From: Pseudomonadota bacterium
GTDB taxonomy: Bacteria > Pseudomonadota > Gammaproteobacteria > Burkholderiales > Burkholderiaceae
DNA: 35,051 nt
Reading direction: 5' to 3'
NCBI GenBank assembly: GCA_029777935.1
Contig: JAKORH010000136.1
Coordinates: 1-35,051, forward strand
Both the position numbers and the translations under genes were made by a program. Below the pieces are notes generated by a model, which had not been told where the DNA came from, did not search any database, and saw only the letters and a program-made list of their open reading frames with translations. Each line of letters opens with the position of its first letter. Within the stretch, counting starts at the first letter, position 1. Positions 16,038-24,100 of this stretch are shown here, in pieces.

Positions 16038-16325
16038 TTACTGCCTGGGCGACGGCGTGACCGGATACACGTCGCTGTGCACGACAAGGCCGAGCCGTTG
16101 CGCTTCGCGCGTTTCGGCCGCGACCTGCGCGCGGGTCTTGGTCGATGCGGCATCGAGGTTCACTTCGCCGTTGCCGGAGATGGCTCCGGCCGTGCGCGCA
16201 TCGGCCGGCGCGGCGCGCATCACGTGCGATACGTAGCCGTACGGCAGGATGTCGATGTCGCCTTCGCCGGCGAATGCGGGCGTGCCGGCGACGGCGAGCG
16301 CGACGATCAGTAATGTGCGTTTCAT
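16038..16325 (-). CDS. DUF4148-family small secreted protein
   Basis: 95 residues with a classical signal peptide (MKRTLLIVALAVAGTPAFAG, cleavage after AFA). The C-terminal half shows the DUF4148 pattern: KTRAQVAAETREAQRLGLV, a helix of regularly spaced Arg, Ala and Glu. The family is abundant in Burkholderia and relatives and its function is unknown. The start at 16325 is preferred over 16331 because AAAGGA is six bases upstream of it. It is on the same strand as the LRAT-like gene just upstream, with a 90-bp gap. The central part (GYVSHVMRAAPADARTAGAI) is not conserved that I know of. Confidence 0.75.
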   Translation of the reverse strand: MKRTLLIVALAVAGTPAFAGEGDIDILPYGYVSHVMRAAPADARTAGAISGNGEVNLDAASTKTRAQVAAETREAQRLGLVVHSDVYPVTPSPRQ

Positions 16326-16414
16326 GATCATTCCTTTCGGTTCGAGAGTGGTCGGTTGGCTCGGCGCCCGACGCGCGTGGCGCCGACCGCTGTTGGCACT
16401 TTCGCCGCCGGCCA

Positions 16415-16855
16415 TTACGCGCCGATTGCGTTGACGGCCGGCGCGATTGCGGATGAAACGCGGCCGCGGAGTTCGTGCAGCAGGCGCGCGAGCGCGGCGA
16501 TCCGCTCGACCTGCGCGCTGCGAGGTTCGCCCGAGGTGCACCAGTTCGCGAAGTGCTCGCAGTTGTTGCTCCAGACGCGATAGCGATCCTCGCCGAGGCG
16601 CGAGCGCGCGCGCTCCACTGCTGCGTCGCCGGCGTATTTCGGTGCCTGATGCGCTTGCACGGCGAAGCCGCGGCCGGCGGCGAACTGTTCGAGCGGGATT
16701 TCCTCCACCGGCCAGCGGCGCAGCGCGCGCGAATAGCCCGCGTAATGGATCACGCGGCCGTCACCGGCGTAGACGCCGTGGTGCACGTAGCCGCGGCGCG
16801 GTGTCGTCAGGTGGACTCCGGGTATCAGGCTCTCCACGGCGGGCTCTCGCGGCAT
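16415..16855 (-). CDS. LRAT-domain (NlpC/P60-like) acyltransferase or hydrolase
   Basis: 146 residues covering one LRAT domain. The signature YVHHGVYAGDGRVIHYAG places the catalytic His at residue 25 and a second His at 37. The nucleophile motif SNNCEHFANWC gives C99. This Cys-His arrangement is the permuted papain-like fold of lecithin:retinol acyltransferase and related phospholipid acyltransferases; bacterial members are mostly uncharacterised thiol acyltransferases, phospholipases or amidases. No signal peptide or membrane segment is visible, so a cytoplasmic location is likely. ATG 16855 is chosen; TTG 16858 directly precedes it. No strong ribosome site is seen, and GTG further in is an alternative. 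Its neighbours on the same strand are DUF4148 and PagL-type genes. Confidence 0.82.
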   Translation of the reverse strand: MPREPAVESLIPGVHLTTPRRGYVHHGVYAGDGRVIHYAGYSRALRRWPVEEIPLEQFAAGRGFAVQAHQAPKYAGDAAVERARSRLGEDRYRVWSNNCEHFANWCTSGEPRSAQVERIAALARLLHELRGRVSSAIAPAVNAIGA

Positions 16856-17007
16856 CAAAGGGGACTCGATGGTTCAGCGCGCAGCGTGAACGCGCGTGGT
16901 GAACCGACGATTGCGTCGCCGGCGCGCGGGATTTCAGCCGCAACAGGCGCCGTCGCGCGCGCTCTATCGAGTCTTCAGCAATTGGATGACGGGCTGACGC
17001 AGGAAAG

Positions 17008-17082
17008 TGTCGTTCCCGCGCAAGCGGAAACGCGGTGCCTTTCGATGCGCGGCAATGGATCCCCGCTTTCGCGGGGATGACA
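17008..17082. repeat. Palindromic repeat (TGTC-TTCCCGCGCAAGCGG family), copy 1
   Basis: An element with arms around TGTCGTTCCCGCGCAAGCGG and CCCCGCTTTCGCGGGGATGACA, including a tight inner hairpin CCCCGCTTTCGCGGGG. A similar element in the same orientation is at 18531-18601, so the two bracket the M20 peptidase gene. It lies in the 274-bp gap between the LRAT-like and peptidase genes, which otherwise holds nothing I can identify. Confidence 0.75.
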
Positions 17083-17129
17083 CATCCGTGCCGAAGAACG
17101 TCAGCCGCTTTCGAAACGCTCAGTCGCCT

Positions 17130-18488
17130 TCAGCCGACGGTGCGTGGATTGCGCGGCAGATCCTCGATCAGCCTCGCCATGATGCGCAGGCCCTGCGCTG
17201 CCACGTCGATCCGCAGGTGCTCGTCGGGCGCGTGCTGCGAGCATGCCGGATACGAGTGCGGAACCCACAGCGTCGGCAGGCCGAGCACGTCGGCGAAGCA
17301 GTCGTTCGGCAGCGAGCCGCCGAGGTTGGGCAGGACCGCGGGCGCCGTGCCCGTTGTGCGCTCGATGCTGCGCGCTGCCCAGCTCACCCACGGATGGTCA
17401 GGATCGAGCCGCGTGGCGTTCATCACTTCGGCGCGGTCCTGTGCGACCGCGACTCGCGCGAATCCATGCGCGTCGAGGTGCGCGCGCAGCGCCGGGATGA
17501 AGGTCGCCGGATCGCAGCCGGCGACGAAGCGCAGTTGCAGCGTGGCGGTCGCGCGCGGCGGAATCGCGTTGACCGGGTGCTCGGGATTGCCGGTCCTGAA
17601 CGCCAGCACTTCGAGCGCGTTGAAGCCGAACACGCGCTCGGCCGGCGTCAGATCCGGTTCGCCCCAGTCGCGATCGATCGCCGGGCCACCGGGCTCGCCG
17701 GGCTCGATCGCTGCCAGCGCGCGGCGGACCGAATCCGGGACCGGCGGCGGCCGCAGTGCCTCGACGCGGATGCGACCGCGCACATCGACCAGCGAGGCTA
17801 TCGCGTTCGCCAGCAGCGTGCCCGGATTGGCCAGCAGCCCGCCCCAGTTGCCCGAGTGGTGCGCCCCTTCGCGCAGCGTGCAGTCGAGCGTGAAGTTGAA
17901 GCAGCCGCGCGAGCCGAGGAACAGCGTCGGCCGGTCCGCACGCAACCGCGGACCGTCGCTGGCGATCAGCACGTCGGCCGCCAGTTCACGCCGGCGCTGC
18001 TCGCAGATCGCGCGCAGGCCCGGCGAGCCGATCTCTTCGCCCATCTCGAACAACCACTTGACGTTGGCGTTCAGCGCGCCGCGCGTGCTCAATACCTGCT
18101 CGAGCGCGGCGAGGTTGATCGAGTGCTGTCCCTTGTTGTCGGCCGTGCCGCGGCCGTACCAGCGCCCGCCGTGTTCCTCCAGCACCCAGGGCGACACGGC
18201 CTGCTTCCACTGCGCGTCATGGCCCAGCACCACGTCGCCGTGGCCGTACATCAGCACGGTGGCGAGGCGCGGATCCTCGATGCGCTCGGCGAACAGGAAC
18301 GGCGGCGCGCCCGCGACCGGGTTGTCCCACAAGTGCGTCGCGAAACCGAGGCACGCCAGCGTGGGCGCGATCTCGTCGGCCAGATAGCGCAGAAGTTCGG
18401 GTTTCCCCTCGGCGTTCTGGCTCTCGGTGCGCAGCGCGACGCGCCGCGCCAGCGCGTCGCGAAGGGCAGTCAGGTCGATGTCGGTCAT
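17130..18488 (-). CDS. M20-family metallopeptidase (dipeptidase type)
   Basis: 452 residues. The zinc-binding and catalytic residues of M20 enzymes are in order: H83 and D85 in MYGHGDVV, bridging D117 in GRGTADNKGQ, the general base/ligand pair E151-E152 in FEMGEEIGSPGL, D178 in IASDGPR, and a C-terminal His in SQHAPDEHL. A dimerisation (lid) insert lies between about 190 and 330. Such enzymes hydrolyse di- or tripeptides, or N-acyl amino acids, in the cytoplasm. The start at 18488 is preferred over 18578 because the extra codons run through a palindromic repeat. It is divergent from the peptide-type ABC operon across 256 bp, so it may process the imported peptides; it is bracketed by two direct copies of a repeat. 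Confidence 0.9.
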   Translation of the reverse strand: MTDIDLTALRDALARRVALRTESQNAEGKPELLRYLADEIAPTLACLGFATHLWDNPVAGAPPFLFAERIEDPRLATVLMYGHGDVVLGHDAQWKQAVSPWVLEEHGGRWYGRGTADNKGQHSINLAALEQVLSTRGALNANVKWLFEMGEEIGSPGLRAICEQRRRELAADVLIASDGPRLRADRPTLFLGSRGCFNFTLDCTLREGAHHSGNWGGLLANPGTLLANAIASLVDVRGRIRVEALRPPPVPDSVRRALAAIEPGEPGGPAIDRDWGEPDLTPAERVFGFNALEVLAFRTGNPEHPVNAIPPRATATLQLRFVAGCDPATFIPALRAHLDAHGFARVAVAQDRAEVMNATRLDPDHPWVSWAARSIERTTGTAPAVLPNLGGSLPNDCFADVLGLPTLWVPHSYPACSQHAPDEHLRIDVAAQGLRIMARLIEDLPRNPRTVG

Positions 18489-18530
18489 GGCAGCGCTCTT
18501 GCGTGGCAATGAAGCTTGATCCGCCGGGGG

Positions 18531-18601
18531 TGTCATTCCCGCGCAAGCGGGAATCCAGTGGCTTCGCTCGCACGACATTGGGTCCCCGCTTTCGCGGGGC
18601 C
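18531..18601. repeat. Palindromic repeat (TGTC-TTCCCGCGCAAGCGG family), copy 2
   Basis: Same family as 17008-17082: left arm TGTCATTCCCGCGCAAGCGG, inner hairpin CCCCGCTTTCGCGGGG. It sits in the divergent promoter region between the peptidase and the ABC binding-protein gene, 40 bp from the peptidase start. Confidence 0.75.
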
Positions 18602-18744
18602 CGATACTGCGGGCCCGCCTACGAAGTTACACGATCATCCCGCTCCGCGAACCGTCGCTTCCCTGCCACGCAGCGAACGGATAGCATGTGGCGCAGCTTC
18701 GCCGGCTTGGCTTCCAGAGCGTTGCGCCACAACGAGGAGACATC

Positions 18745-20541
18745 ATGGACGAACACGAACTGCGGCAGTTGATCGAGCAGGTTCGTTGCGGCGCGCTGCC
18801 GCGACGCAACTTCATCCGCCAGTTGGTCGGGCTGGGCCTGTCGGCGCCGATGGCGTCGATGATGCTGATGCACGCCGGTATCGCGGGCGCGCAAACCGCG
18901 CCCGCGTACAAGCCGGCCAAGCGCGGCGGCGGCGGCGTGCTGAAAGTGCTGTGGTGGCAGGGCGCCACGCTGCTGCAGCCGCACTTCGCGAACGGCACCA
19001 AGGACCAGGAGGGCTCGCGCATCTTCTACGAGCCGCTCGCGGTGTGGGATGCCGACGGCAACCTCGTCCCGATCCTCGCGGCCGAAATCCCGACGCGCGA
19101 CAACGGCGGGGTGGCGGCCGACGGCAAGAGCGTCACCTGGAAGCTGAAGAAGGGAGTCACGTGGCACGATGGCCAGCCCTTCACTGCCGACGACTGCGTG
19201 TTCACGTGGGAGTACGCGCGCAATCCGGAGACCGCCGCGGTCACCACCGGCGTGTACAAGGACGTTACGGTCACCAAGGTCGACTCGCACACCATCCGGC
19301 TGGCGTTCGCGAAGCCGACGCCGTTCTGGGCCCGCGCGTTCGTCGCGGCCGAGGGCATGATCATTCCGAAGCACGTGTTCGCGCCGTACATCGGGTCGAA
19401 GTCGCGCGACGCGCCGGGGAATCTGAAGCCGGTCGGCACCGGGCCGTACAAGTTCGTCGACTTCAAGCCGGGCGACATGGTGCGCGGCGAGATCAACACC
19501 AATTACCACATGCCGAATCGCCCGTACTTCGACGCGATCGAGATGAAGGGCGGCGGCGACGCGACCTCGGCCGCGCGCGCCGTGCTGCAGACCGGCGAGT
19601 TCGATTACGCGTGGAACCTGCAGGTCGAGGACGAGGTGCTCAAGCGCCTGGAGGCCGGCGGCAAGGGCCGCGCGGTGATCGTCGACAGCGGCGACATCGA
19701 GTTCATCCAGCTCAACCTCCACGATCCGTGGAACGAAGTCGACGGCGAGCGCGCCAGCATGAAGTCGAAGCACTTCGCGTTCACCGATCCGGCGGTGCGC
19801 CAGGCGATGTCGATGGTGGCCGACCGCAAGGGCATCCAGGACTTCATCTACGGCCGCACCGGCGTGGCGACCAGCAACTTCCTGAACAACCCGGCGCGCT
19901 TCCGCTCGCCCAATACCAGGTACGAGTTCAACATCGACAAGGCCAACCAGATCCTCGATGCCGCGGGCTGGAAGCGCGGCTCCGACGGCATCCGCGAGAA
20001 GGGCGGCAAGAAGCTGAAGTTCGTGTTCCAGACCTCGGTCAACTCGCTGCGGCAGAAGGAGCAGGCGGTCGTCAAGCAGGGCTGCCAGAAGGCGGGCATC
20101 GATCTCGAGCTGAAGTCGGTCACCGCGAGCGTGTTCTTCTCGTCCGACGTGGCGAATCCCGACACCTACGGCAAGTTCTGGTGCGACATGCAGATGTACA
20201 CCACGACGATGACGCAGCCCGACCCCGAGCGCTTCATGGACCAGTACCTGTCGAACGAGGCGTCGACCAAGGCCAACAAGTGGCAGGGGCGGAACATCTG
20301 CCGCTGGGTCAACGACGAGTACGACCGCACCTATCACGCGGCCGAAGGCGAGCTCGACCCGGTCAAGCGCGCGGCGCTGTTCATCAAGCTCAACGACCTG
20401 CCGGTCAACGACCACGTGATCGTGCCGCTGATCAGCCGCCCGCGCGTCAGGGGCGCGGCCCTGAAGCTGGTCGCGCCGTCGACCGGCTGGGACCTGGATT
20501 TCTCGATGCTGCAGGAGTGGTATCGGGACGGCGTGGGCTGA
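18745..20541 (+). CDS. Peptide-type ABC transporter substrate-binding protein (SBP family 5)
   Basis: 598 residues. The N-terminus carries a twin-arginine-like signal: R20-R21 in LPRRNFIRQLVGLGLSAP, then a hydrophobic stretch and an AGAQT cleavage region. Family 5 features follow: IFYEPLAVWDADGNLVPILA, KKGVTWHDGQPFTADDCVFT, VGTGPYKFVDFKPGDMV and, towards the end, DEYDRTYHAAEGELDPVKRA. Such proteins capture di- or oligopeptides, nickel or other solutes in the periplasm and deliver them to the permease pair. ATG 18745 follows ACGAGGAGACATC, a good ribosome site. It is the first gene of a same-strand ABC cluster and is followed by a palindromic repeat. Confidence 0.92.
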   Translation: MDEHELRQLIEQVRCGALPRRNFIRQLVGLGLSAPMASMMLMHAGIAGAQTAPAYKPAKRGGGGVLKVLWWQGATLLQPHFANGTKDQEGSRIFYEPLAVWDADGNLVPILAAEIPTRDNGGVAADGKSVTWKLKKGVTWHDGQPFTADDCVFTWEYARNPETAAVTTGVYKDVTVTKVDSHTIRLAFAKPTPFWARAFVAAEGMIIPKHVFAPYIGSKSRDAPGNLKPVGTGPYKFVDFKPGDMVRGEINTNYHMPNRPYFDAIEMKGGGDATSAARAVLQTGEFDYAWNLQVEDEVLKRLEAGGKGRAVIVDSGDIEFIQLNLHDPWNEVDGERASMKSKHFAFTDPAVRQAMSMVADRKGIQDFIYGRTGVATSNFLNNPARFRSPNTRYEFNIDKANQILDAAGWKRGSDGIREKGGKKLKFVFQTSVNSLRQKEQAVVKQGCQKAGIDLELKSVTASVFFSSDVANPDTYGKFWCDMQMYTTTMTQPDPERFMDQYLSNEASTKANKWQGRNICRWVNDEYDRTYHAAEGELDPVKRAALFIKLNDLPVNDHVIVPLISRPRVRGAALKLVAPSTGWDLDFSMLQEWYRDGVG

Positions 20542-20561
20542 ACGGTTTCGCTGGCCCACTG

Positions 20562-20639
20562 CCCTCACCCCCACCCCTCTCCCGGAGGGAGAGGGGCTTG
20601 TCATCCCTCTCCCTCCGGGAGAGGGACCGAGGGTGAGGG
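20562..20639. repeat. Palindromic intergenic repeat (CCCTCACCC family), copy 2
   Basis: A 78-bp element with outer arms CCCTCACCC/GGGTGAGGG and two internal hairpins (CCCCTCTCCC/GGGAGAGGGG and CCCTCTCCC/GGGAGAGGG). The potential three-way junction is even better paired than in copy 1 at 9674-9750. It starts 20 bp after the binding-protein stop and ends 48 bp before the first permease start. Confidence 0.88.
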
Positions 20640-20687
20640 CAGACGACGCTTCCGGTAGCTGTCGCGCAACTCTGTAGCACAAAGTCC

Positions 20688-21647
20688 ATGGGCACCTACC
20701 TGCTGCGGCGCCTGCTGATCGCCGTGCCCAGTCTGCTGGGCATCAGCGTGGTGCTGTTCACCGTGTTCGCGCTCGCGCCCGGCGACCCGTTCTCCGACCT
20801 GGTGCAGAACCCCAACGTGCCGCCGGAGGTGGTGGCCTCGCTGCGCGCCAAGTTCGGGCTCGACGACCCGGTGTGGCAGCGCTACTTCCACTGGTTCGCG
20901 GCGATGCTGCACGGCGACTGGGGCTTCTCGTTCATCAGCCGCGTGAACGTCGACACGCTGATCATGCAGCGCGTATCGGTCACGCTCGCGATCATCGGCG
21001 CTTCGCAGGTGCTGGCGCTTCTGATCGCGCTGCCGGTCGGCGTGGCTTCGGCGGTGCGGCCTTATTCGTGGTTCGACCGCATCGCCAGCACGTTCGCCTT
21101 CATCGGCTTCTCGCTGCCGACGTTCTTCACCGGCATCCTTCTGATCCTGATCTTCTCGATCAAGCTCGACTGGCTGCCGTTTGTGTTCCGCGCCGACCTG
21201 TCGGAGACCGGCTGGCGGTGGTGGGTGGAGATGTTCAGGCAGTCGATCATGCCGATCGTCGTGCTGGGCCTGTTCCAGGGCGCGAGCTGGACGCGCTACG
21301 TGCGCTCTGCGGTGCTCGACGTGATCCGGCTCGACTACGTGACCACCGCGCGCGCCAAGGGCCTTGCCGAGCGCGTCGTGGTGCTCAAGCACGTGGTGCG
21401 CAACGGACTGATCCCGGTGGTGACGCTGGTCGCGCTGCAGATGCCCGCGGTGTTCGGCGGCGCGATCGTCACCGAGCAGATCTTCCGCATCCCCGGCATC
21501 GGGTCGCTGCTGATCGACGCGATCCTGCGCAACGACACGCCGGTGATCATGGCGGTGACGTTCGTGTTCTCGTGCCTGGTGATCATCTTCAACCTGATTG
21601 CCGACCTGCTGTATGGCTGGCTCGATCCCCGCATCAGCTACCGCTAG
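20688..21647 (+). CDS. Peptide-type ABC transporter permease (DppB-like)
   Basis: 319 residues, a typical DppB/OppB length, with about six membrane helices. The N-terminal signature MGTYLLRRLLIAVPSLLGIS and the LAPGDPF segment are characteristic. The coupling (EAA-like) loop VIRLDYVTTARAKGLAERVV followed by VLKHVVRNGLIPVVTL contacts the ATPases. It ends with [13 protein letters not shown], as usual for this family. It pairs with the next gene product to form the inner-membrane channel. No strong ribosome site precedes ATG 20688; the upstream palindrome may reduce its expression relative to the binding protein. Confidence 0.94.
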   Translation: MGTYLLRRLLIAVPSLLGISVVLFTVFALAPGDPFSDLVQNPNVPPEVVASLRAKFGLDDPVWQRYFHWFAAMLHGDWGFSFISRVNVDTLIMQRVSVTLAIIGASQVLALLIALPVGVASAVRPYSWFDRIASTFAFIGFSLPTFFTGILLILIFSIKLDWLPFVFRADLSETGWRWWVEMFRQSIMPIVVLGLFQGASWTRYVRSAVLDVIRLDYVTTARAKGLAERVVVLKHVVRNGLIPVVTLVALQMPAVFGGAIVTEQIFRIPGIGSLLIDAILRNDTPVIMAVTFVFSCLVIIFNLIADLLYGWLDPRISYR

Positions 21648-22536
21648 CGCCCCGCGCGCCGGCACCTCGCCGTGGCGCGAGGCGTGGCGGCGCTTCAAGC
21701 GCCACCGGATGGCGTTCGTCAGCCTGTTCGTGCTGGCGGCACTGGTGGCGGCGGTCTTCATCGGGCCGCTCGCGTGGAAGGTTCCGATCAACGACATCGA
21801 CTTCGCCGCGCAACTGAACGGCCCGTCGCTGGCGCATCCGTTCGGCACCGACGATCTCGGCCAAGACCTGCTGGCGCGGATGATGTACGGTGGGCGCATC
21901 TCGCTCGCGGTGGGGCTGGCGGCGATGACGATGGCGCTCGTCGTCGGCGTGCTGGTCGGCGCGATCGCCGGCAGCTCGCGCGGCAGCATCGACGCGGCAC
22001 TGATGTGGCTGACGGATCTGTTCCTGTCGCTGCCGCAATTGCCGTTGCTGCTGTTGATCATCTATCTCTTCCGCGACAGCCTCAAGAGCGTGCTCGGCCC
22101 GGAGGGCGGCGTGTTCGTGCTGATCGTGGCGGTGATCGGCGGTTTCCGCTGGATGCCGGTGGCGCGGCTGGTGCGCGCGCAGTTCTTCTCGCTGCGCGAG
22201 AAGGAGTTCGTCGAGGCCGCGCGCGCTCTCGGCGCCTCGCCGGCGCGCACCGTCGTGCGCCACATCCTGCCCAACGCGCTCGGGCCGGTGATCGTCGCCG
22301 GCACCATCGACGTGGCGGCGGCGATCATCGCCGAATCGACGCTCTCGTTCCTCGGCCTGGGTTTCCCGCCCGACATTCCGACCTGGGGCCGGATCCTGTT
22401 CGACAGCAAGGACCACATGGACATCGCGCCGCACTGGGCGCTGTTCCCCGGCGCGGCGATCTTCCTCACCGTGCTGACGATCAACTTCGTCGGCGACGGC
22501 CTGCGCGATGCGCTCGACCCGCGCAAGGTGATGTAG
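21613..22536 (+). CDS. Peptide-type ABC transporter permease (DppC-like)
   Basis: 307 residues. After a non-conserved lead comes the DppC-type start [20 protein letters not shown] with TM1, then [29 protein letters not shown], the coupling loop [20 protein letters not shown], and [18 protein letters not shown] near the end, finishing with [17 protein letters not shown] 21613 lies inside the preceding permease gene (35-bp overlap), which implies translational coupling; TTG 21598 is an alternative. It forms the heterodimeric channel with the DppB-like subunit. Confidence 0.93.
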   Translation: MAGSIPASATASAPRAGTSPWREAWRRFKRHRMAFVSLFVLAALVAAVFIGPLAWKVPINDIDFAAQLNGPSLAHPFGTDDLGQDLLARMMYGGRISLAVGLAAMTMALVVGVLVGAIAGSSRGSIDAALMWLTDLFLSLPQLPLLLLIIYLFRDSLKSVLGPEGGVFVLIVAVIGGFRWMPVARLVRAQFFSLREKEFVEAARALGASPARTVVRHILPNALGPVIVAGTIDVAAAIIAESTLSFLGLGFPPDIPTWGRILFDSKDHMDIAPHWALFPGAAIFLTVLTINFVGDGLRDALDPRKVM

Positions 22537-23552
22537 TGCAGGCGCGGAGCCACGACGGCGGCGCGCTGCTCGACATCCGCGGGCTGAAGACGCATTTCCA
22601 CACCGACGACGGCTGGCTGCACGCGGTCGACGGCGTCGACCTCACCGTCGATCGCGGCGAAACGGTCAGCGTCGTCGGCGAGTCCGGCTGCGGCAAGTCG
22701 GTCACCGCGATGTGCGTGCTGAAGCTGCTGCCGATGCCGCCGGGACGGATCGTCGCCGGGCAGATCCTGTGGCAGGGGCGCGACCTGGTGCCGCTCGCCA
22801 GCGACGCGATGCGGGCGATCCGCGCCAAGGAGATCGCGATCGTGTTCCAGGAGCCGATGACGTCGCTGAACCCCGTGTACACGATCGGCGAGCAGATCGC
22901 CGAGGCGATCCGCCTGCACGAGAAGCTGCCACGCCGCGCGGCGCTGGAGCGCGCGATCGAGATGCTGAAGCTGGTGCACATTCCGACGCCCGAGCAGCGC
23001 GTGCACGACTATCCGCACCAGTTCTCCGGCGGCATGCGGCAGCGGGTGATGATCGCGATGGCGCTGTCGTGCCATCCCAAGCTCCTGATCGCCGACGAGC
23101 CGACCACGGCGCTCGACGTGACGATCCAGGCGCAGATCCTCGACCTGCTGGGCGAACTGAAAGCGAAGTTCGGCATGGCGATCCTGCTGATCACGCATGC
23201 GATGGGCGTGGTCGCCGAAACCGCGCAGCGCGTGATCGTGATGTACGCGGGCAAGGTGGTCGAGGAGGCGCCGGTGGCGGAACTGTTCGCGCACCCGCGC
23301 CACCCGTACACGCAGGGGCTGATCCGCTCGATCCCGCGCATCGACACCGCGGCCACGCACAAGGTGCGGCTGGAAGCGATCCGCGGCGTCGTGCCCAGGC
23401 TGATCGCGCCGCCCCCCGGCTGCCGCTTCGCGCCGCGCTGCAAGCACGTGCGCGAAGCCTGCACCGCCGCGGACCCGCCGCTGCGCATCGTCGCGCCGGG
23501 GCACAAGGTGGCGTGCATTCTGGATGTGGGCGAGATGGCGAGCCATGGCTGA
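22536..23552 (+). CDS. Peptide-type ABC transporter ATP-binding protein (DppD-like)
   Basis: 338 residues. Walker A GESGCGKS (about 48-55), Q-loop [10 protein letters not shown], signature FSGGMRQRV, Walker [13 protein letters not shown], and H-loop His in [12 protein letters not shown], where the usual Asp after His is Ala. The C-terminal oligopeptide-transporter extension has the Cys-rich segment [15 protein letters not shown], which in some relatives binds an iron-sulfur cluster. The start is taken as GTG 22536, overlapping the last base of the preceding stop; no ATG fits. It should hydrolyse ATP with the DppF-like subunit. Normally the partner gene follows directly; here a toxin-antitoxin pair intervenes. 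Confidence 0.93.
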   Translation: MQARSHDGGALLDIRGLKTHFHTDDGWLHAVDGVDLTVDRGETVSVVGESGCGKSVTAMCVLKLLPMPPGRIVAGQILWQGRDLVPLASDAMRAIRAKEIAIVFQEPMTSLNPVYTIGEQIAEAIRLHEKLPRRAALERAIEMLKLVHIPTPEQRVHDYPHQFSGGMRQRVMIAMALSCHPKLLIADEPTTALDVTIQAQILDLLGELKAKFGMAILLITHAMGVVAETAQRVIVMYAGKVVEEAPVAELFAHPRHPYTQGLIRSIPRIDTAATHKVRLEAIRGVVPRLIAPPPGCRFAPRCKHVREACTAADPPLRIVAPGHKVACILDVGEMASHG

Positions 23553-23561
23553 CTTCCCGGC

Positions 23562-23656
23562 GTCGCCCCGGCGCAGAGCCTGCCCCGGACTTGATCCGGG
23601 GCCGCGGCCCAATTCTTCAGCGCCGCAAATTTGGCCCCGGCCTGCGCCGGGGCGAC
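23562..23656. repeat. Palindromic repeat (GTCGCCCCGGCGCAG family) before the toxin gene
   Basis: Perfect 15-bp terminal arms GTCGCCCCGGCGCAG (23562-23576) and CTGCGCCGGGGCGAC (23642-23656), with an additional inner palindrome CCCCGGACTTGATCCGGGG. It belongs to the same family as 13042-13110 and 24430-24500 and begins nine bases after the DppD-like stop. Confidence 0.85.
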
Positions 23657-23690
23657 GAGCAATGCCCGAGCCCCTGTTGCGCGTCGTCGA
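23608..23690 (+). repeat. 83-bp imperfect direct repeat, left copy, with truncated ATPase start
   Basis: Aligns without gaps to 24452-24534 with 75 of 83 bases identical, then diverges abruptly. It contains the right arm of the palindrome and an ATG followed by nine codons reading PEPLLRVVE, matching TEPLLRVVD at the start of the DppF-like ATPase. The frame then runs into unrelated sequence and stops after MLPIAHQK. This is a truncated copy of the ATPase 5' end. Confidence 0.85.
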
Positions 23691-23707
23691 GGTACCGATA
23701 CAGATGC

Positions 23708-23736
23708 TTCCAATTGCGCATCAAAAATGATACGCT
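23708..23736 (+). promoter_or_regulatory. Candidate promoter of the toxin-antitoxin pair
   Basis: An AT-rich patch in otherwise GC-rich DNA. An extended -10-like TGATACGCT (hexamer 23731-23736) has a weak TTCCAA 17 bp upstream. The hexamer ends only seven bases before the GTG, so the mRNA would be nearly leaderless. No experimental support; pattern only. Confidence 0.35.
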
Positions 23737-23743
23737 AGACCGC

Positions 23744-24100
23744 GTGCCGATCCGAAATCTTCCGAAGCTCTCGGTCAGGTTCTTTCGCGAGGCTTCCGGT
23801 GCCGAACCGGTTCGCGAATGGCTGAAATCCTTGCCGGCGGACGTACGGCGCGAAATCGGCATCGACATCAAAACGGTTCAGTTCGGGTGGCCGCTCGGCA
23901 TGCCGCTGGTCGACCATGTCGACCGCGAGATCTGGGAGGTTCGGACGCGGCTGACCAATCGGATTGCGCGGGTGCTGTTCGTCCTTGAAGGCAGCGAAAT
24001 GGTTCTGCTGCACGGGTTCATCAAGAAGGACCGCACCACGCCCAAGCCTGATCTTGATCTGGCGCGGCAGCGCCTGAAGAGACTGCGGAGTGCATCATGA
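23744..24100 (+). CDS. RelE/ParE-superfamily toxin (phage Gp49-like/HigB type)
   Basis: 118 residues. The pattern VRFFREASGAEPVREWLKSL near the N-terminus, WEVRTRLTNRIARVLFVLEG in the middle and VLLHGFIKKDRTTPKPDLDL ARQR towards the end is typical of Gp49-like HigB toxins, which act as mRNA-cleaving, translation-blocking enzymes. Basic residues of the probable active surface (R, K in FIKKDR) are present. No ATG fits; GTG 23744 begins just before conserved sequence. The stop overlaps the antitoxin start by four bases (ATGA), toxin first, as in higBA operons. The pair lies within the peptide ABC operon between the two ATPase genes. Confidence 0.85.
   Translation: MPIRNLPKLSVRFFREASGAEPVREWLKSLPADVRREIGIDIKTVQFGWPLGMPLVDHVDREIWEVRTRLTNRIARVLFVLEGSEMVLLHGFIKKDRTTPKPDLDLARQRLKRLRSAS

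Noticed and set aside
15403..16236. 277-codon plus-strand frame across the PagL upstream region
   Set aside because: No domain, runs antisense through the PagL-type and DUF4148 genes, no ribosome site.
17007..18512. 501-codon plus-strand frame opposite the M20 peptidase
   Set aside because: Low-complexity translation; all M20 catalytic motifs are on the minus strand.
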